Below, piece by piece: positions 17,341-26,131 of a DNA stretch of 64,000 bases. Source of the DNA: Robertkochia solimangrovi. Its GTDB lineage: Bacteria; Bacteroidota; Bacteroidia; Flavobacteriales; Flavobacteriaceae. Below the pieces are notes generated by a model. That model was not told where the DNA came from, ran no database searches, and worked only from the letters and a program-made list of their open reading frames with translations. Numbering within the stretch: position 1 is the first letter of the stretch; every line of letters starts with the position of its first letter. Position numbers and translations under genes: made by a program. The stretch is from positions 1-64,000 of the forward strand of contig NZ_QKWN01000014.1 in NCBI RefSeq assembly GCF_007279655.1, read 5' to 3'.

Positions 17341-18690
17341 ATGAAAATAATTATTGCTGGTGCTGGTGAGGTAGGGTTTCATTTGGCTAAATTACTGTCT
17401 TTTGAATCCCAGGACATCACACTTATAGACATTGACAAGGAAAGTCTTAACTACGCCGATACCCATCTCGATATTAAAGTATTTAAAGGTGATGCTACTT
17501 CCGTGTCTGTACTTAAGGAAGCCAAAGTAAGTTCATGTGACCTCGTGATCGGGGTTACGGCCTCTGAAACGACGAATATCACATTATGTCTTCTGGCAAA
17601 GCAATTGGGGTGTAAACGAACTATAGCCCGTATTTCTAATACAGAGTTCATCGATAATAAGGATGAGATAAAGTTCTACAATATGGGAATTGATGAGCTT
17701 ATTTCTCCGGAAGAACTCGCTTCTGAAGAGATTCAGTTGTTACTGGATCAGTCTGCTTTCAATGATAGTTATGAGTTTGAGAACGGTGCATTGATCATGG
17801 TGGGAACCAGTTTGCAACGTACCGCTCCATTTATCGGGAAATCGGTTAAAGAGGCAGCGAGGGTATTTCCTGAATTGAACTTTGTTCCGATCGCTGTTCA
17901 GCGATTCGGGACGCAGTATACACTGATACCCAGAGGGGATACCGTTTTTAAAGAAGGTGATCAGGTTTATTTTGTGACCGCAAAAGAAGGTGTGGGGGAG
18001 TTGTATAAACTAACCGGTAAGACCAAAGAGGCTATCAGGAATGTTATGATTCTCGGCGGAAGTAAGATAGGGTTTAAAACCGCTCGTGATCTCTGTAGTT
18101 CCAAATTCAGGGTGAAACTGATTGAAAAAGATAAATCCAAGGCGTTTGATCTGGCCGATGAACTACCGAATGCGTTGATCATCAACGGAGATGGGAGAAA
18201 TGTTGAACTGTTGGAAGAAGAGGATATCTCTTCGATGGATGCATTTATTTCCGTGACCGGAAATTCTGAGACCAATATCATGTCTTGTCTTGTGGCTAAG
18301 TCCAAGAATATAAAAAAGACCATTGCCCTGGTTGAGAACATGGACTATTTTCAGTTATCGCATTCCATCGGTATCGATACACTGATCAATAAAAAACTGC
18401 TGGCTGCGAATAATATCTTCCGCCATATCCGAAAGGGAGAGGTGGTAGCCCTCACCAGGCTGAATAATCTAAATGCCGAAATGCTGGAATTCATCGTGAA
18501 GCCTTCCTCTGAGGTTAACGGAAAGATCATCAAGGATCTGGATTTTCCAAGATCCGCAATTATCGGCGGTGTGATCCGTGACGGACAGGGGATTATCGCT
18601 CTGGGTGATTTTCGTATTCAGGCGGGAGACCGTGTGGTTGTTTGTTGTCTGCCAAGTGCGATAAAACGCGTAGAAAAACTATTCTTCTGA
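17341..18690 (+). CDS. trkA: Trk potassium uptake regulatory subunit TrkA
   Basis: A 449-residue peripheral membrane protein that binds NAD(H) or nucleotides and gates the TrkH channel. It is a tandem RCK protein: Rossmann motif IIAGAGEVGFHLAK at residues 3-16, a RCK_C domain near 140-220, a second Rossmann motif MILGGSKIGFKTARDL near 230, and a final RCK_C domain. The reading frame is open further upstream, but the ATG at 17341 starts exactly at the family N-terminus and lies behind a promoter element. trkH follows after 5 bases. Confidence 0.95.
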   Translation: MKIIIAGAGEVGFHLAKLLSFESQDITLIDIDKESLNYADTHLDIKVFKGDATSVSVLKEAKVSSCDLVIGVTASETTNITLCLLAKQLGCKRTIARISNTEFIDNKDEIKFYNMGIDELISPEELASEEIQLLLDQSAFNDSYEFENGALIMVGTSLQRTAPFIGKSVKEAARVFPELNFVPIAVQRFGTQYTLIPRGDTVFKEGDQVYFVTAKEGVGELYKLTGKTKEAIRNVMILGGSKIGFKTARDLCSSKFRVKLIEKDKSKAFDLADELPNALIINGDGRNVELLEEEDISSMDAFISVTGNSETNIMSCLVAKSKNIKKTIALVENMDYFQLSHSIGIDTLINKKLLAANNIFRHIRKGEVVALTRLNNLNAEMLEFIVKPSSEVNGKIIKDLDFPRSAIIGGVIRDGQGIIALGDFRIQAGDRVVVCCLPSAIKRVEKLFF

Positions 18691-18695
18691 TTTTG

Positions 18696-20189
18696 ATGAA
18701 GCGTTTAAATACCAAGATCATTCTGCATTTGATGGGTTTGCTGTTGCTTTTCAATGGTGGGTTCATGTTACTGGCGGCTCTTATCAGTGGAATCTATAAT
18801 GATGGCGCAACACTGGAGATCAGTTTTGCAGGGATTTTAACTCTGTTCCTGGGTGTGTTGATGATGTTTGCCACCCGTGATCATACAAAAGAACTCAAAA
18901 AACGTGACGGTTATATGATCGTTACCCTTGGCTGGGTAGTAATGTCCTTATCAGGGATGTTACCTTATTTGTTTACCGGAGCGATTCCTCAGGTAACAAA
19001 TGCCTTTTTTGAAACGATGAGTGGTTATACAACTACGGGCGCGTCCATTTTAAATGACATCGAGATACTTCCTGAAGGCGTATTGTTCTGGAGAAGTACG
19101 ACACATTGGATAGGTGGAATGGGGATTATCGTACTTGCGATTGCGATTCTTCCTTTATTAGGGATCGGAGGTATGCAGTTGTTCGCAGCGGAAGCGCCAG
19201 GTCCCAGCGCAGATAAATTACATCCCAGGATCACAGATACCGCTAAGCGTCTTTGGTTTATCTATGTTGGTTATACCGCTGCCGAGACGGTTTTACTGAT
19301 GTTGGCCGGTATGAATTTTTTCGACGCGGTGAATCATGCGATGGCTACCCTATCAACGGGTGGATTCTCCACTAAGAATGCTAGTATAGCCTACTGGAAC
19401 GATAATCCTTTGATTCAGTATATCGTGATTCTGTTCATGTTCCTGGCTGGAACTAACTTTGTATTGAGTTATTTCGCTTTTAAAGGAAAATTTCAAAAAG
19501 TATTTAAGGATTACGAATTCCGTTTTTACGGACTTCTGACGTTATTGGTTTCGATCGTTGCAGCGGTAGTTATCTATCTAAAGGCTGATGTGCCAGTAAG
19601 TGATTATCATCCTATGGTTTGGGGAGAAGCGGAAAGCGCTTTTCGTCATTCTCTTTTTCAGGTGGTCTCGGTGATCACCACAACCGGATTCGTCTCCGCT
19701 GACTTTACCAATTGGACACAGTTTCTAACGGTTTTGTTTTTCGGATTGATGTTCGTAGGAGGGTCTGCCGGTTCAACTTCTGGAGGCGTTAAGGTGGTTC
19801 GTCACTTGTTGATGATCAAGAACGGGTTACTCGAATTTAAGCGTTCTCTACATCCTAGTGCTATCATTCCAGTGCGATATAATCAACGTATGGTTTCGGA
19901 GAGTATTATCTTTAATATTCTTGGATTCTTTATTCTGTATATGCTAATGTTCATTATTGGATCGATGGTTCTCGGTTTTCTCGGACTCGATTTTGAATCT
20001 GCAATCGGTGGGGCGGCTTCTTCTTTAGGTAATGTAGGTCCTGCGTTCGGAACCCTATATCCTCTGGCGAATTTTGATTCCTTGCCGATACTTGGTAAAT
20101 GGTGGTGTTCCTTTTTGATGCTGCTCGGGCGTCTGGAACTTTTTACCGTTCTGATCTTATTTACGCCATTCTATTGGAAAAAGATATAA
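18696..20189 (+). CDS. trkH: Trk potassium uptake channel subunit TrkH
   Basis: A 497-residue integral membrane protein that forms the potassium-conducting pore, regulated by TrkA. The four pore-loop repeats with filter glycines can be seen, for example FFETMSGYTTTGAS, MATLSTGGFSTKNAS, VVSVITTTGFVSAD and AASSLGNVGPAFG. The start at 18696 lies 5 bases after the trkA stop; an earlier in-frame start inside trkA is not needed. A terminator begins right at the stop codon, closing a two-gene operon. Confidence 0.95.
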   Translation: MKRLNTKIILHLMGLLLLFNGGFMLLAALISGIYNDGATLEISFAGILTLFLGVLMMFATRDHTKELKKRDGYMIVTLGWVVMSLSGMLPYLFTGAIPQVTNAFFETMSGYTTTGASILNDIEILPEGVLFWRSTTHWIGGMGIIVLAIAILPLLGIGGMQLFAAEAPGPSADKLHPRITDTAKRLWFIYVGYTAAETVLLMLAGMNFFDAVNHAMATLSTGGFSTKNASIAYWNDNPLIQYIVILFMFLAGTNFVLSYFAFKGKFQKVFKDYEFRFYGLLTLLVSIVAAVVIYLKADVPVSDYHPMVWGEAESAFRHSLFQVVSVITTTGFVSADFTNWTQFLTVLFFGLMFVGGSAGSTSGGVKVVRHLLMIKNGLLEFKRSLHPSAIIPVRYNQRMVSESIIFNILGFFILYMLMFIIGSMVLGFLGLDFESAIGGAASSLGNVGPAFGTLYPLANFDSLPILGKWWCSFLMLLGRLELFTVLILFTPFYWKKI

Positions 20190-20221
20190 AAAAAAGTGAA
20201 GCTTTCAGCTTCACTTTTTTT
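20190..20221. terminator. bidirectional terminator between trkH and the aminotransferase gene
   Basis: A 14-bp perfect stem, AAAAAAGTGAAGCT / AGCTTCACTTTTTT, with a 3-base loop lies between two converging genes and can serve both. Confidence 0.92.
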
Positions 20222-20246
20222 ATGAGATATTATAGGTTACTTCTTA

Positions 20247-21434
20247 TTAAGAAAGTGCAGTTTTGATTCTGCTGATCGCTTCTCTTAGTTGCTCTTCAGA
20301 AGCAGCATAGGAGATTCTGATACAGTTAGGATTGCCGAAAGCTTCCCCCGTTACTGTTGCAACATTAGCTTCTTCGAGAAGAAACAGCGAAAGGTCAGAG
20401 GCATTTTCGATCTTCTTACCTTTAATGGTTTTGCCGAAGAATGAGGAAACGTTTGGGAATACATAGAATGCGCCTCCTGGTACGTTCAATTGAAAACCTT
20501 CGATCTCTCCAAGAAGTTCAAGCACAAGGTCTCTTCTTTCATGGAATTTTTCGATCATATAATTGATCGAGCTTACCGGAGCTTCAAGAGCAGCGATGGT
20601 AGCGCGCTGTGCGATACAGTTTGCTCCACTGGTTATCTGACCCTGTATCTTGTTACAAGCTTTTGCGATCCATTCCGGAGCGCCGATGTATCCAATTCTC
20701 CATCCTGTCATTGCAAAGGCCTTTGATACTCCATTTACCGTTACAGTGCGATCGTACATTCCATCGATTTCAGCGATACTGTAATGGCCACCTATAAAGT
20801 TGATATGCTCATAGATCTCATCAGAAACGATTATGATCTGTGGGTGTTTTCTAAGTACCACTGCGAGTGCTTCCAATTCTTCCTTGGTATACACTGATCC
20901 ACTAGGATTACATGGAGAACTGTACCAAAGCATTTTTGTTTTTGGAGTGATAGCTGCTTCCAGTTGTTCCGCAGTCATTTTGAAGTCGTTCTCAATATTC
21001 GTGGTTACCTCAACCGGTACCCCTTCAGCGAGTTTAACGATCTCAGAATAACTTACCCAATAAGGAGCGGGTAGAATCACTTCATCTCCCGGATTGATCA
21101 CTGCAAGTGCAACATTCGCCAAAGACTGTTTGGCTCCTGTCGACACTACGATCTGAGAAGGTGTGTAAGTAAGGTTGTTATCTCTTTTGAATTTTTTGAT
21201 GATAGCGTCCTTCAGGTCGGCATAACCATCAACCGGAGAATAACTGTTGTAATTCTGATCGATAGCTTCTTTAGCCGCGTCTTTGATGAAATCAGGGGTA
21301 TTAAAGTCAGGTTCTCCCAGACTTAGTCCGATAATGTCCTTTCCTTCAGCTCTGAGTTCACGAGCCTTGGCTGCCATCGCCAGGGTCGCAGAGGTCGACA
21401 TGTTAAGGATCCTTTCAGATAATTGTGATGACAT
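20247..21434 (-). CDS. class I pyridoxal-phosphate aminotransferase (aspartate aminotransferase type)
   Basis: A 395-residue fold-type I aminotransferase. Visible motifs are LGEPDFNTP near the N-terminus, SPCNPSG (the Asn contacting PLP), IIIVSDEIYEHINF and VNGVSKAFAMTGWRIGY with the PLP lysine, then the C-terminal arginine that binds the carboxylate (NCIRISYAAS). The pattern matches the Ib aspartate/prephenate aminotransferase group; exact substrate is uncertain. It starts 18 bases after the desaturase stop and has no promoter element of its own, so the two are probably co-transcribed. Confidence 0.9.
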   Translation of the reverse strand: MSSQLSERILNMSTSATLAMAAKARELRAEGKDIIGLSLGEPDFNTPDFIKDAAKEAIDQNYNSYSPVDGYADLKDAIIKKFKRDNNLTYTPSQIVVSTGAKQSLANVALAVINPGDEVILPAPYWVSYSEIVKLAEGVPVEVTTNIENDFKMTAEQLEAAITPKTKMLWYSSPCNPSGSVYTKEELEALAVVLRKHPQIIIVSDEIYEHINFIGGHYSIAEIDGMYDRTVTVNGVSKAFAMTGWRIGYIGAPEWIAKACNKIQGQITSGANCIAQRATIAALEAPVSSINYMIEKFHERRDLVLELLGEIEGFQLNVPGGAFYVFPNVSSFFGKTIKGKKIENASDLSLFLLEEANVATVTGEAFGNPNCIRISYAASEEQLREAISRIKTALS

Positions 21435-21452
21435 ATTAGTGATTTTTAATTT

Positions 21453-22556
21453 TTAAGCAAAACCGGGGTTTCTACCGAGTGCCTTTAAGTGTTTAAAGTG
21501 CGAAATTATCGCTTTTCTGGTAGTTTTGTATTCGTAATAAGGTAAATTATATTCTTGTGCTGTTTGTCTAACAATTTTGGCAATTTTTGTGTAATGTATA
21601 TGGCTAATGTTAGGGAACATATGATGTTCTACCTGATGATTCAGTCCTCCGGTAAACCAGTTTACGATCTTATTTCGAGTAGAGAAGTTAGAGGTGGTGA
21701 ATAACTGGTGGATCATCCAGGTGTTTTTGATGGATCCTGTTTTGTCTGGTACTACGGTTTCAGTCTTTTCCACGATGTGTGCAAGCTGAAATACGATGCT
21801 AAGGATTAGTCCTGCTGTATAATGCATGGCAAAAAATCCGATCAAAACTTTCCACCAGGCGATATCCAGAATCAACATGGGAAGGATCACCCAAATGGTC
21901 AGGTAGATCACTTTGGTCATGATAAGTACGCTCCATTCACGGGTAGGGTTAGGGAATTTACCATAGGAGAGCTTACGTTTCATGTAACGTCTCATTTGCT
22001 TGAAGTCTGTTGTGATCGCCCAATTCAGGGTTAGTAGTCCGTAAAGAAATACAGAATAATAATGTTGAAACCTGTGAAAGCGTCTCCATTGTGCATGTTC
22101 AGAAAAACGTATGATCCTTCCTGCATCCAGATCTTCATCATGTCCATGGATATTTGTATAAGTATGGTGTAGTACATTGTGCTGTACCTTCCAGTTGTAT
22201 ACGTTTCCTGCCAGGATGTAGATGCTGGCACCCATTACCTGATTGATCCATTTCTTAGAAGAATATGATCCGTGGTTTCCGTCATGCATCACATTCATTC
22301 CGACTCCGGCCATACCAACTCCAATCACAATGGTCAGTAATAGTTGTAACCATTGATTCATATCCAGTGTAAGGATTAAAAAGTAAGGGGTAAGGAAGAT
22401 CAGGAACATTATTGCAGTCTTTAGGTACAGTTGCAGGTTTCCTGTTTTTTTGATGCCGTTCTCCTTGAAGTATTCATTTACACGGCTATTTACCGTTTTA
22501 AAGAATTTTGCAGGATCCTTTCTTGAAAATCGGATCGTTTCAGTAGTTTCGTTCAT
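21453..22556 (-). CDS. membrane fatty-acid desaturase (acyl-lipid or acyl-CoA type)
   Basis: A 367-residue di-iron membrane desaturase that introduces a double bond into acyl chains, important for cold adaptation of membranes. Three histidine boxes are present: HDGNH (residues 91-95), HNVLHH (126-131) and QVEHH near 313-317. The QVEHH form is typical of front-end or linoleoyl-CoA-like desaturases; regiospecificity cannot be read. Four or more hydrophobic segments surround the boxes. No cytochrome b5 domain is fused. A TATTTTTG promoter lies 58 bases upstream. Confidence 0.92.
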   Translation of the reverse strand: MNETTETIRFSRKDPAKFFKTVNSRVNEYFKENGIKKTGNLQLYLKTAIMFLIFLTPYFLILTLDMNQWLQLLLTIVIGVGMAGVGMNVMHDGNHGSYSSKKWINQVMGASIYILAGNVYNWKVQHNVLHHTYTNIHGHDEDLDAGRIIRFSEHAQWRRFHRFQHYYSVFLYGLLTLNWAITTDFKQMRRYMKRKLSYGKFPNPTREWSVLIMTKVIYLTIWVILPMLILDIAWWKVLIGFFAMHYTAGLILSIVFQLAHIVEKTETVVPDKTGSIKNTWMIHQLFTTSNFSTRNKIVNWFTGGLNHQVEHHMFPNISHIHYTKIAKIVRQTAQEYNLPYYEYKTTRKAIISHFKHLKALGRNPGFA

Positions 22557-22614
22557 AGTTGTAATTTGTTTATTGCTTCATATTCAAAACAGACATTTGT
22601 TCGTGTCAAAACAG

Positions 22615-22622
22615 CAAAAATA
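22615..22622 (-). promoter_or_regulatory. -7 promoter element of the desaturase gene
   Basis: The minus strand reads TATTTTTG, an exact TAnnTTTG match, 58 bases before the ATG. Confidence 0.55.
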
Positions 22623-22639
22623 GGAATTAATGGTTTAAG

Positions 22640-22795
22640 AACTAATAATTAGGAGTTAAGAATTATGAGTTAAGAATTGAGAATTGAAAAGCAAAAGCAA
22701 TTTACTGTTTTCTGCATCACTGTTTTCTATTTCCCGTTATCAGCATAACTGTTATTCAATGTAACAGCGTAACAAGTAACCCCGTAACTAAAATT
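22640..22795. repeat. third member of the mosaic intergenic repeat family
   Basis: This non-coding stretch strings together GAGTTAAGAATTGAGAATTG words (reverse orientation of the AATTCTTAATT...CAATTCTCAATT segment of the 195-bp unit), TTTACTGTTTTCTGCATCAC words, and a GTAACAGCGTAACAAGTAAC tail. The order and orientation of words differ from the array, so it is related but rearranged. Confidence 0.55.
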
Positions 22796-22845
22796 AATTG
22801 AAATTCGATATTGAGGTTAGATATGTTACTTCACCGGTATTGTTT

Positions 22846-22853
22846 ATTTTTGC
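22846..22853 (+). promoter_or_regulatory. -7 promoter element of rsmG
   Basis: TATTTTTG, an exact TAnnTTTG match, lies 20 bases before the rsmG ATG and right after the repeat patch. Confidence 0.55.
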
Positions 22854-22872
22854 AGGAAATTAATAGTGTGTA

Positions 22873-23508
22873 ATGAATAGTAGTATCATCGATTCTTATT
22901 TTCCTGATCTCACTGAGCGTCAGAAAGAACAATTTAGTAAGCTCGGAGAATTGTATAAGGAATGGAATTCCCGGATCAATGTGATCAGCCGAAAGGATAT
23001 CGATGAGTTATACGTCCGTCATGTACTACATTCATTGGGAATAGCAAAAGTTGTTCAATTTAAGGATGGCGCTGCCGTTCTCGATGTGGGTACCGGAGGC
23101 GGATTTCCAGGTATTCCTTTGGCTATTCTTTTTCCTGAAGTTCATTTTCACCTGATCGATGCGATCGGTAAGAAAATAAAAGTGGTAGAAGCGGTTGCAA
23201 ACGAGCTCGGTTTAACGAATGTGAAAGCAACGCATGGACGTGCTGAAAAAGTAAAAGATCAGTATGATTTTATTGTGAGTCGTGCCGTTACCCGTATGCC
23301 TGATTTCGTAAAATGGGTTAAGGGGAAGGTGAAGAAGGAAAGCGTTCATGAAATTAAGAACGGTATCTTATACCTCAAAGGGGGTGATCTTTCCGAAGAA
23401 CTATCGGATTATAGGTCCGTAAAACTCTATGCGCTCTCCGATTATTTTACGGATGCGTTCTTCGAAACCAAGATGGTGGTGCACTTGCCCATGAAATATA
23501 AGCCTTGA
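22873..23508 (+). CDS. rsmG: 16S rRNA (guanine-527 N7) methyltransferase
   Basis: A 211-residue SAM-dependent methyltransferase that modifies G527 in the 530 loop of 16S rRNA; loss gives low-level streptomycin resistance in other bacteria. Family signatures are EWNSRINVISRKD, the SAM site VLDVGTGGGFPGIPLAI, HGRAEKV and the SRAVTRM segment. The gene converges on a 91-residue minus-strand ORF with no spacer between the two stop codons. Confidence 0.96.
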   Translation: MNSSIIDSYFPDLTERQKEQFSKLGELYKEWNSRINVISRKDIDELYVRHVLHSLGIAKVVQFKDGAAVLDVGTGGGFPGIPLAILFPEVHFHLIDAIGKKIKVVEAVANELGLTNVKATHGRAEKVKDQYDFIVSRAVTRMPDFVKWVKGKVKKESVHEIKNGILYLKGGDLSEELSDYRSVKLYALSDYFTDAFFETKMVVHLPMKYKP

Positions 23509-23784
23509 TCACAATCGAAGTAAACGGTTATAACTACTTCTGTAATTATTGACGAAATGACGGCATCTCTCGATCAATGCAGATCCTGGATACGTGGACT
23601 GTTTCATTTCAGTACCGTGCAGTTTCTCTTCAAACTTTCTGATCTTCTTTAATACTCTTGATTTCTTTTTTGCGACAAATACGTGCTCCATTTCGGTGGT
23701 CTCCACGGTTTTTTCAGACGTTCCGGAAGCATCGATGATCTCGTATTTAACGCTTAAAATGCAAAAATCCTTTTCACTTTTCAT
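23509..23784 (-). CDS. small conserved-looking protein of unknown function
   Basis: A 91-residue basic protein with no signal peptide or membrane segment. The first half looks beta-structured (KDFCILSVKYEIIDASG) and the second half helical and rich in Lys and Arg (KKKSRVLKKIRKFEEKL, ending RSSYNRLLRL). No family is recognised. It is preferred over the overlapping plus-strand frame because of its composition and because it fills the gap between two operons without overlapping rsmG. Its stop abuts the rsmG stop exactly. Confidence 0.6.
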   Translation of the reverse strand: MKSEKDFCILSVKYEIIDASGTSEKTVETTEMEHVFVAKKKSRVLKKIRKFEEKLHGTEMKQSTYPGSALIERCRHFVNNYRSSYNRLLRL

Positions 23785-23907
23785 AATAAAGGGGCTTAAG
23801 GTTAACTCTCAAATGTAATAATAATTTTTACATAAAAGAAACAATTTGGTAACATTAACTTAACATTAGATTGTTTTAGACCCAGATAGTGAGGGGTTTA
23901 ATGTTCA

Positions 23908-23944
23908 TAAAAAAAGCCCTCATTCATGCGAATGAGGGCTAAAA
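23908..23944 (-). terminator. pruA terminator
   Basis: AGCCCTCATTC / GAATGAGGGCT, an 11-bp stem with a 4-base loop; the minus strand continues into a T7 run. It lies 22 bases after the pruA stop. Confidence 0.9.
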
Positions 23945-23965
23945 TTTATGGTTCTTCAGGCGTTG

Positions 23966-25591
23966 TTACCCGAGAAAAGGATATCTGTAATTAACCGGAG
24001 AAACAAAAGTTTCTTTGATCAGCCTTGGAGATACCCATCTCAATAGGTTCTGCATCGATCCTGCTTTGTCGTTGGTACCAGAAGCACGTGCACCACCAAA
24101 TGGCTGTTGACCTACGACAGCACCGGTAGGTTTGTCGTTGATGTAGAAGTTACCGGCAGCATTCTCCAGGGCCACAGCAGCTTCTTCAAGCGTGTAACGA
24201 TCTGCAGAGAATACGGCACCGGTCAATGCATATTCTGAAGTTGTATCAACCAGTTTAAGAGTTTCGCTCCATTTGCTGTCTTCGTATACGTAAACGGTCA
24301 CAACTGGTCCGAAAAGTTCAGTGGTCATCGTTTTATATTGTGGGTCTGTGGTTACGATAACAGTAGGAGATACGAAATACCCTTTAGATTTATCATAGGT
24401 TCCTCCTGCAAAGATCTCAGCTTCCTTGTCTTCTTTGGCCTGATCGATGAAGCTTGCGAGTTTATCGAAAGATCCTTCGTGAATAACAGCCGTGATGAAG
24501 TTGCTCATATCTTCTGGAGACCCCATTTTAAAGGATTCGATATCCTCTTTTACGAAATCAAGTATTTCTGAAGCCTTTGACTTTGGTAGATAAACTCTTG
24601 AGGCCGCACTACATTTTTGTCCCTGGAATTCAAAAGCACCCCTTGAGATTGCGGTAGCAACTTGTTTTGTGTTGCTGCTTGGGTGGGCGATAATGAAATC
24701 CTTACCACCGGTTTCTCCAACGATTCTCGGATAGGTTTTATAACGGTCGATATTGTTTCCGATCTTTTTCCAAAGATCTTTAAATACAGCGGTAGATCCT
24801 GTGTAATGGATGCCGGAGAAATCGGGACTTGCCAGAACGGTGTCGGTGATCATAACCGGGTCTCCGTAAACGACATTGATCACACCATCAGGAAGTCCTG
24901 CTTCCTTAAGTACATCAACGATCACTTTTGCTGAGAAAATCTGGTGGTCACTGGGTTTCCATACAACTACATTACCCATCATAGCAGCACTGGTAGGTAA
25001 GTTACCTGCGATAGCTGTAAAGTTAAATGGGGTGATAGCGTATACAAAGCCTTCCAATGGACGGTATTCAACTCTGTTCCACATTCCTTCATCTGAATCC
25101 GGTTGATCCTGATAAATTTGTGTCATGTACTCAACATTGAATCTCAGGAAATCGATGATCTCACAAGCAGCATCGATCTCTGCCTGATGAATGTTCTTCG
25201 ATTGTGCGATCATTGTTGAAGCATTCATTTTCTGACGATAGGGTCCTGCGATAAGATCGGCAGCCTTCATAAAGATCGCGGCACGGTGTTCCCAACGCAT
25301 GGCGGCCCATTTCTTTCTCGATTCAAGACAATTGGCAATCGCCTCTTCTACATGTTTCTTTTCGGCCAGGTGATACGTTCCTACGACATGTTTATGGTCA
25401 TGTGGAGGTGACATAGTTCTGGTATTACCGGTGCGAACTTCTTCGCTTCCGATATAAAGTGGTACATCAACATTGCCGTTATAATAGGCCTTGTACTGTG
25501 CTAAAACTTCCTCTCTTTCCGGAGATCCCGGTACATAAGACTTTACAGGTTCGTTTATAGCCGTTGGTACGTTGAAAAAACCTTTTGCCAT
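23966..25591 (-). CDS. pruA: L-glutamate gamma-semialdehyde (1-pyrroline-5-carboxylate) dehydrogenase
   Basis: A 541-residue NAD-dependent aldehyde dehydrogenase that oxidises glutamate semialdehyde to glutamate in proline breakdown. The catalytic Cys is in GAFEFQGQKCSAASRVYLP, the general-base Glu in IVGETGGKDFI, and the cofactor region in YAITPFNFTAIAGNL. The length matches the stand-alone, eukaryote-like P5CDH family rather than bifunctional PutA. The start is set at MAKGFFNVP (25591); a longer frame would cover the promoter element. No proline dehydrogenase gene is nearby. Confidence 0.95.
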   Translation of the reverse strand: MAKGFFNVPTAINEPVKSYVPGSPEREEVLAQYKAYYNGNVDVPLYIGSEEVRTGNTRTMSPPHDHKHVVGTYHLAEKKHVEEAIANCLESRKKWAAMRWEHRAAIFMKAADLIAGPYRQKMNASTMIAQSKNIHQAEIDAACEIIDFLRFNVEYMTQIYQDQPDSDEGMWNRVEYRPLEGFVYAITPFNFTAIAGNLPTSAAMMGNVVVWKPSDHQIFSAKVIVDVLKEAGLPDGVINVVYGDPVMITDTVLASPDFSGIHYTGSTAVFKDLWKKIGNNIDRYKTYPRIVGETGGKDFIIAHPSSNTKQVATAISRGAFEFQGQKCSAASRVYLPKSKASEILDFVKEDIESFKMGSPEDMSNFITAVIHEGSFDKLASFIDQAKEDKEAEIFAGGTYDKSKGYFVSPTVIVTTDPQYKTMTTELFGPVVTVYVYEDSKWSETLKLVDTTSEYALTGAVFSADRYTLEEAAVALENAAGNFYINDKPTGAVVGQQPFGGARASGTNDKAGSMQNLLRWVSPRLIKETFVSPVNYRYPFLG

Positions 25592-25615
25592 GGTACTGTA
25601 TTTTTTAATTTCGAG

Positions 25616-25623
25616 CAAATGTA
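25616..25623 (-). promoter_or_regulatory. -7 promoter element of pruA
   Basis: The minus strand reads TACATTTG, an exact TAnnTTTG match, 24 bases before the chosen pruA ATG. Confidence 0.6.
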
Positions 25624-25740
25624 CTAAATCGCAAACGGTTTAGAAAGGTTGTGACCCATAAAAAGGTGTTAACGCTGAGTAGTTGAATAAAGTGGGTAAA
25701 GAAGTGTCTGACAGAGATTAAAGAGCGATACAGAAAGTGC

Positions 25741-26127
25741 CTAGTTTACTGCAAATGGAGCACATAATTTAAAAGTCGGAATAAAGACCTTGAACTTTCG
25801 GGTTGAGGTGAAATTGATCATGTTATAATGACCTCTCATGGCTCCTATGGGTGATGTCAGGAGACATCCGCTGGTATAAGTGTGGGATTCTCCAGGCTTT
25901 AAAACCGGCTTCTTTCCGATAACTCCCTCACCATCAATAATCTCTGTATTGTTGAGGGCGTCGAATATCTGCCAGTGTCTTGAAGTAAGTTGAACGGAAT
26001 CTTTGCTTTGATTTTCGATTGTAATCTGATAACCGAAGGCAAAATGCATCTTGTAGTTCTTGAAGAAGGTTCCTTCAAAACTAGTGTCAACAGAAACCTT
26101 AATGCCTTTGGTTATTTGTGTGATCAT
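25741..26127 (-). CDS. apaG: ApaG-family protein
   Basis: A 128-residue single-domain protein with an immunoglobulin-like beta sandwich. Typical ApaG features are YQITIENQSKDSVQLTSRHW, GEGVIGKKPVLKPGESHTY and the GAMRGHYNM loop. The family has been linked to cobalt and magnesium sensitivity in enterobacteria, but its molecular role is unknown. The ATG follows the DUF3667 gene stop by 4 bases, so it is the third gene of the plug-DUF3667-apaG unit. Confidence 0.95.
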   Translation of the reverse strand: MITQITKGIKVSVDTSFEGTFFKNYKMHFAFGYQITIENQSKDSVQLTSRHWQIFDALNNTEIIDGEGVIGKKPVLKPGESHTYTSGCLLTSPIGAMRGHYNMINFTSTRKFKVFIPTFKLCAPFAVN

Positions 26128-26131
26128 CAGT

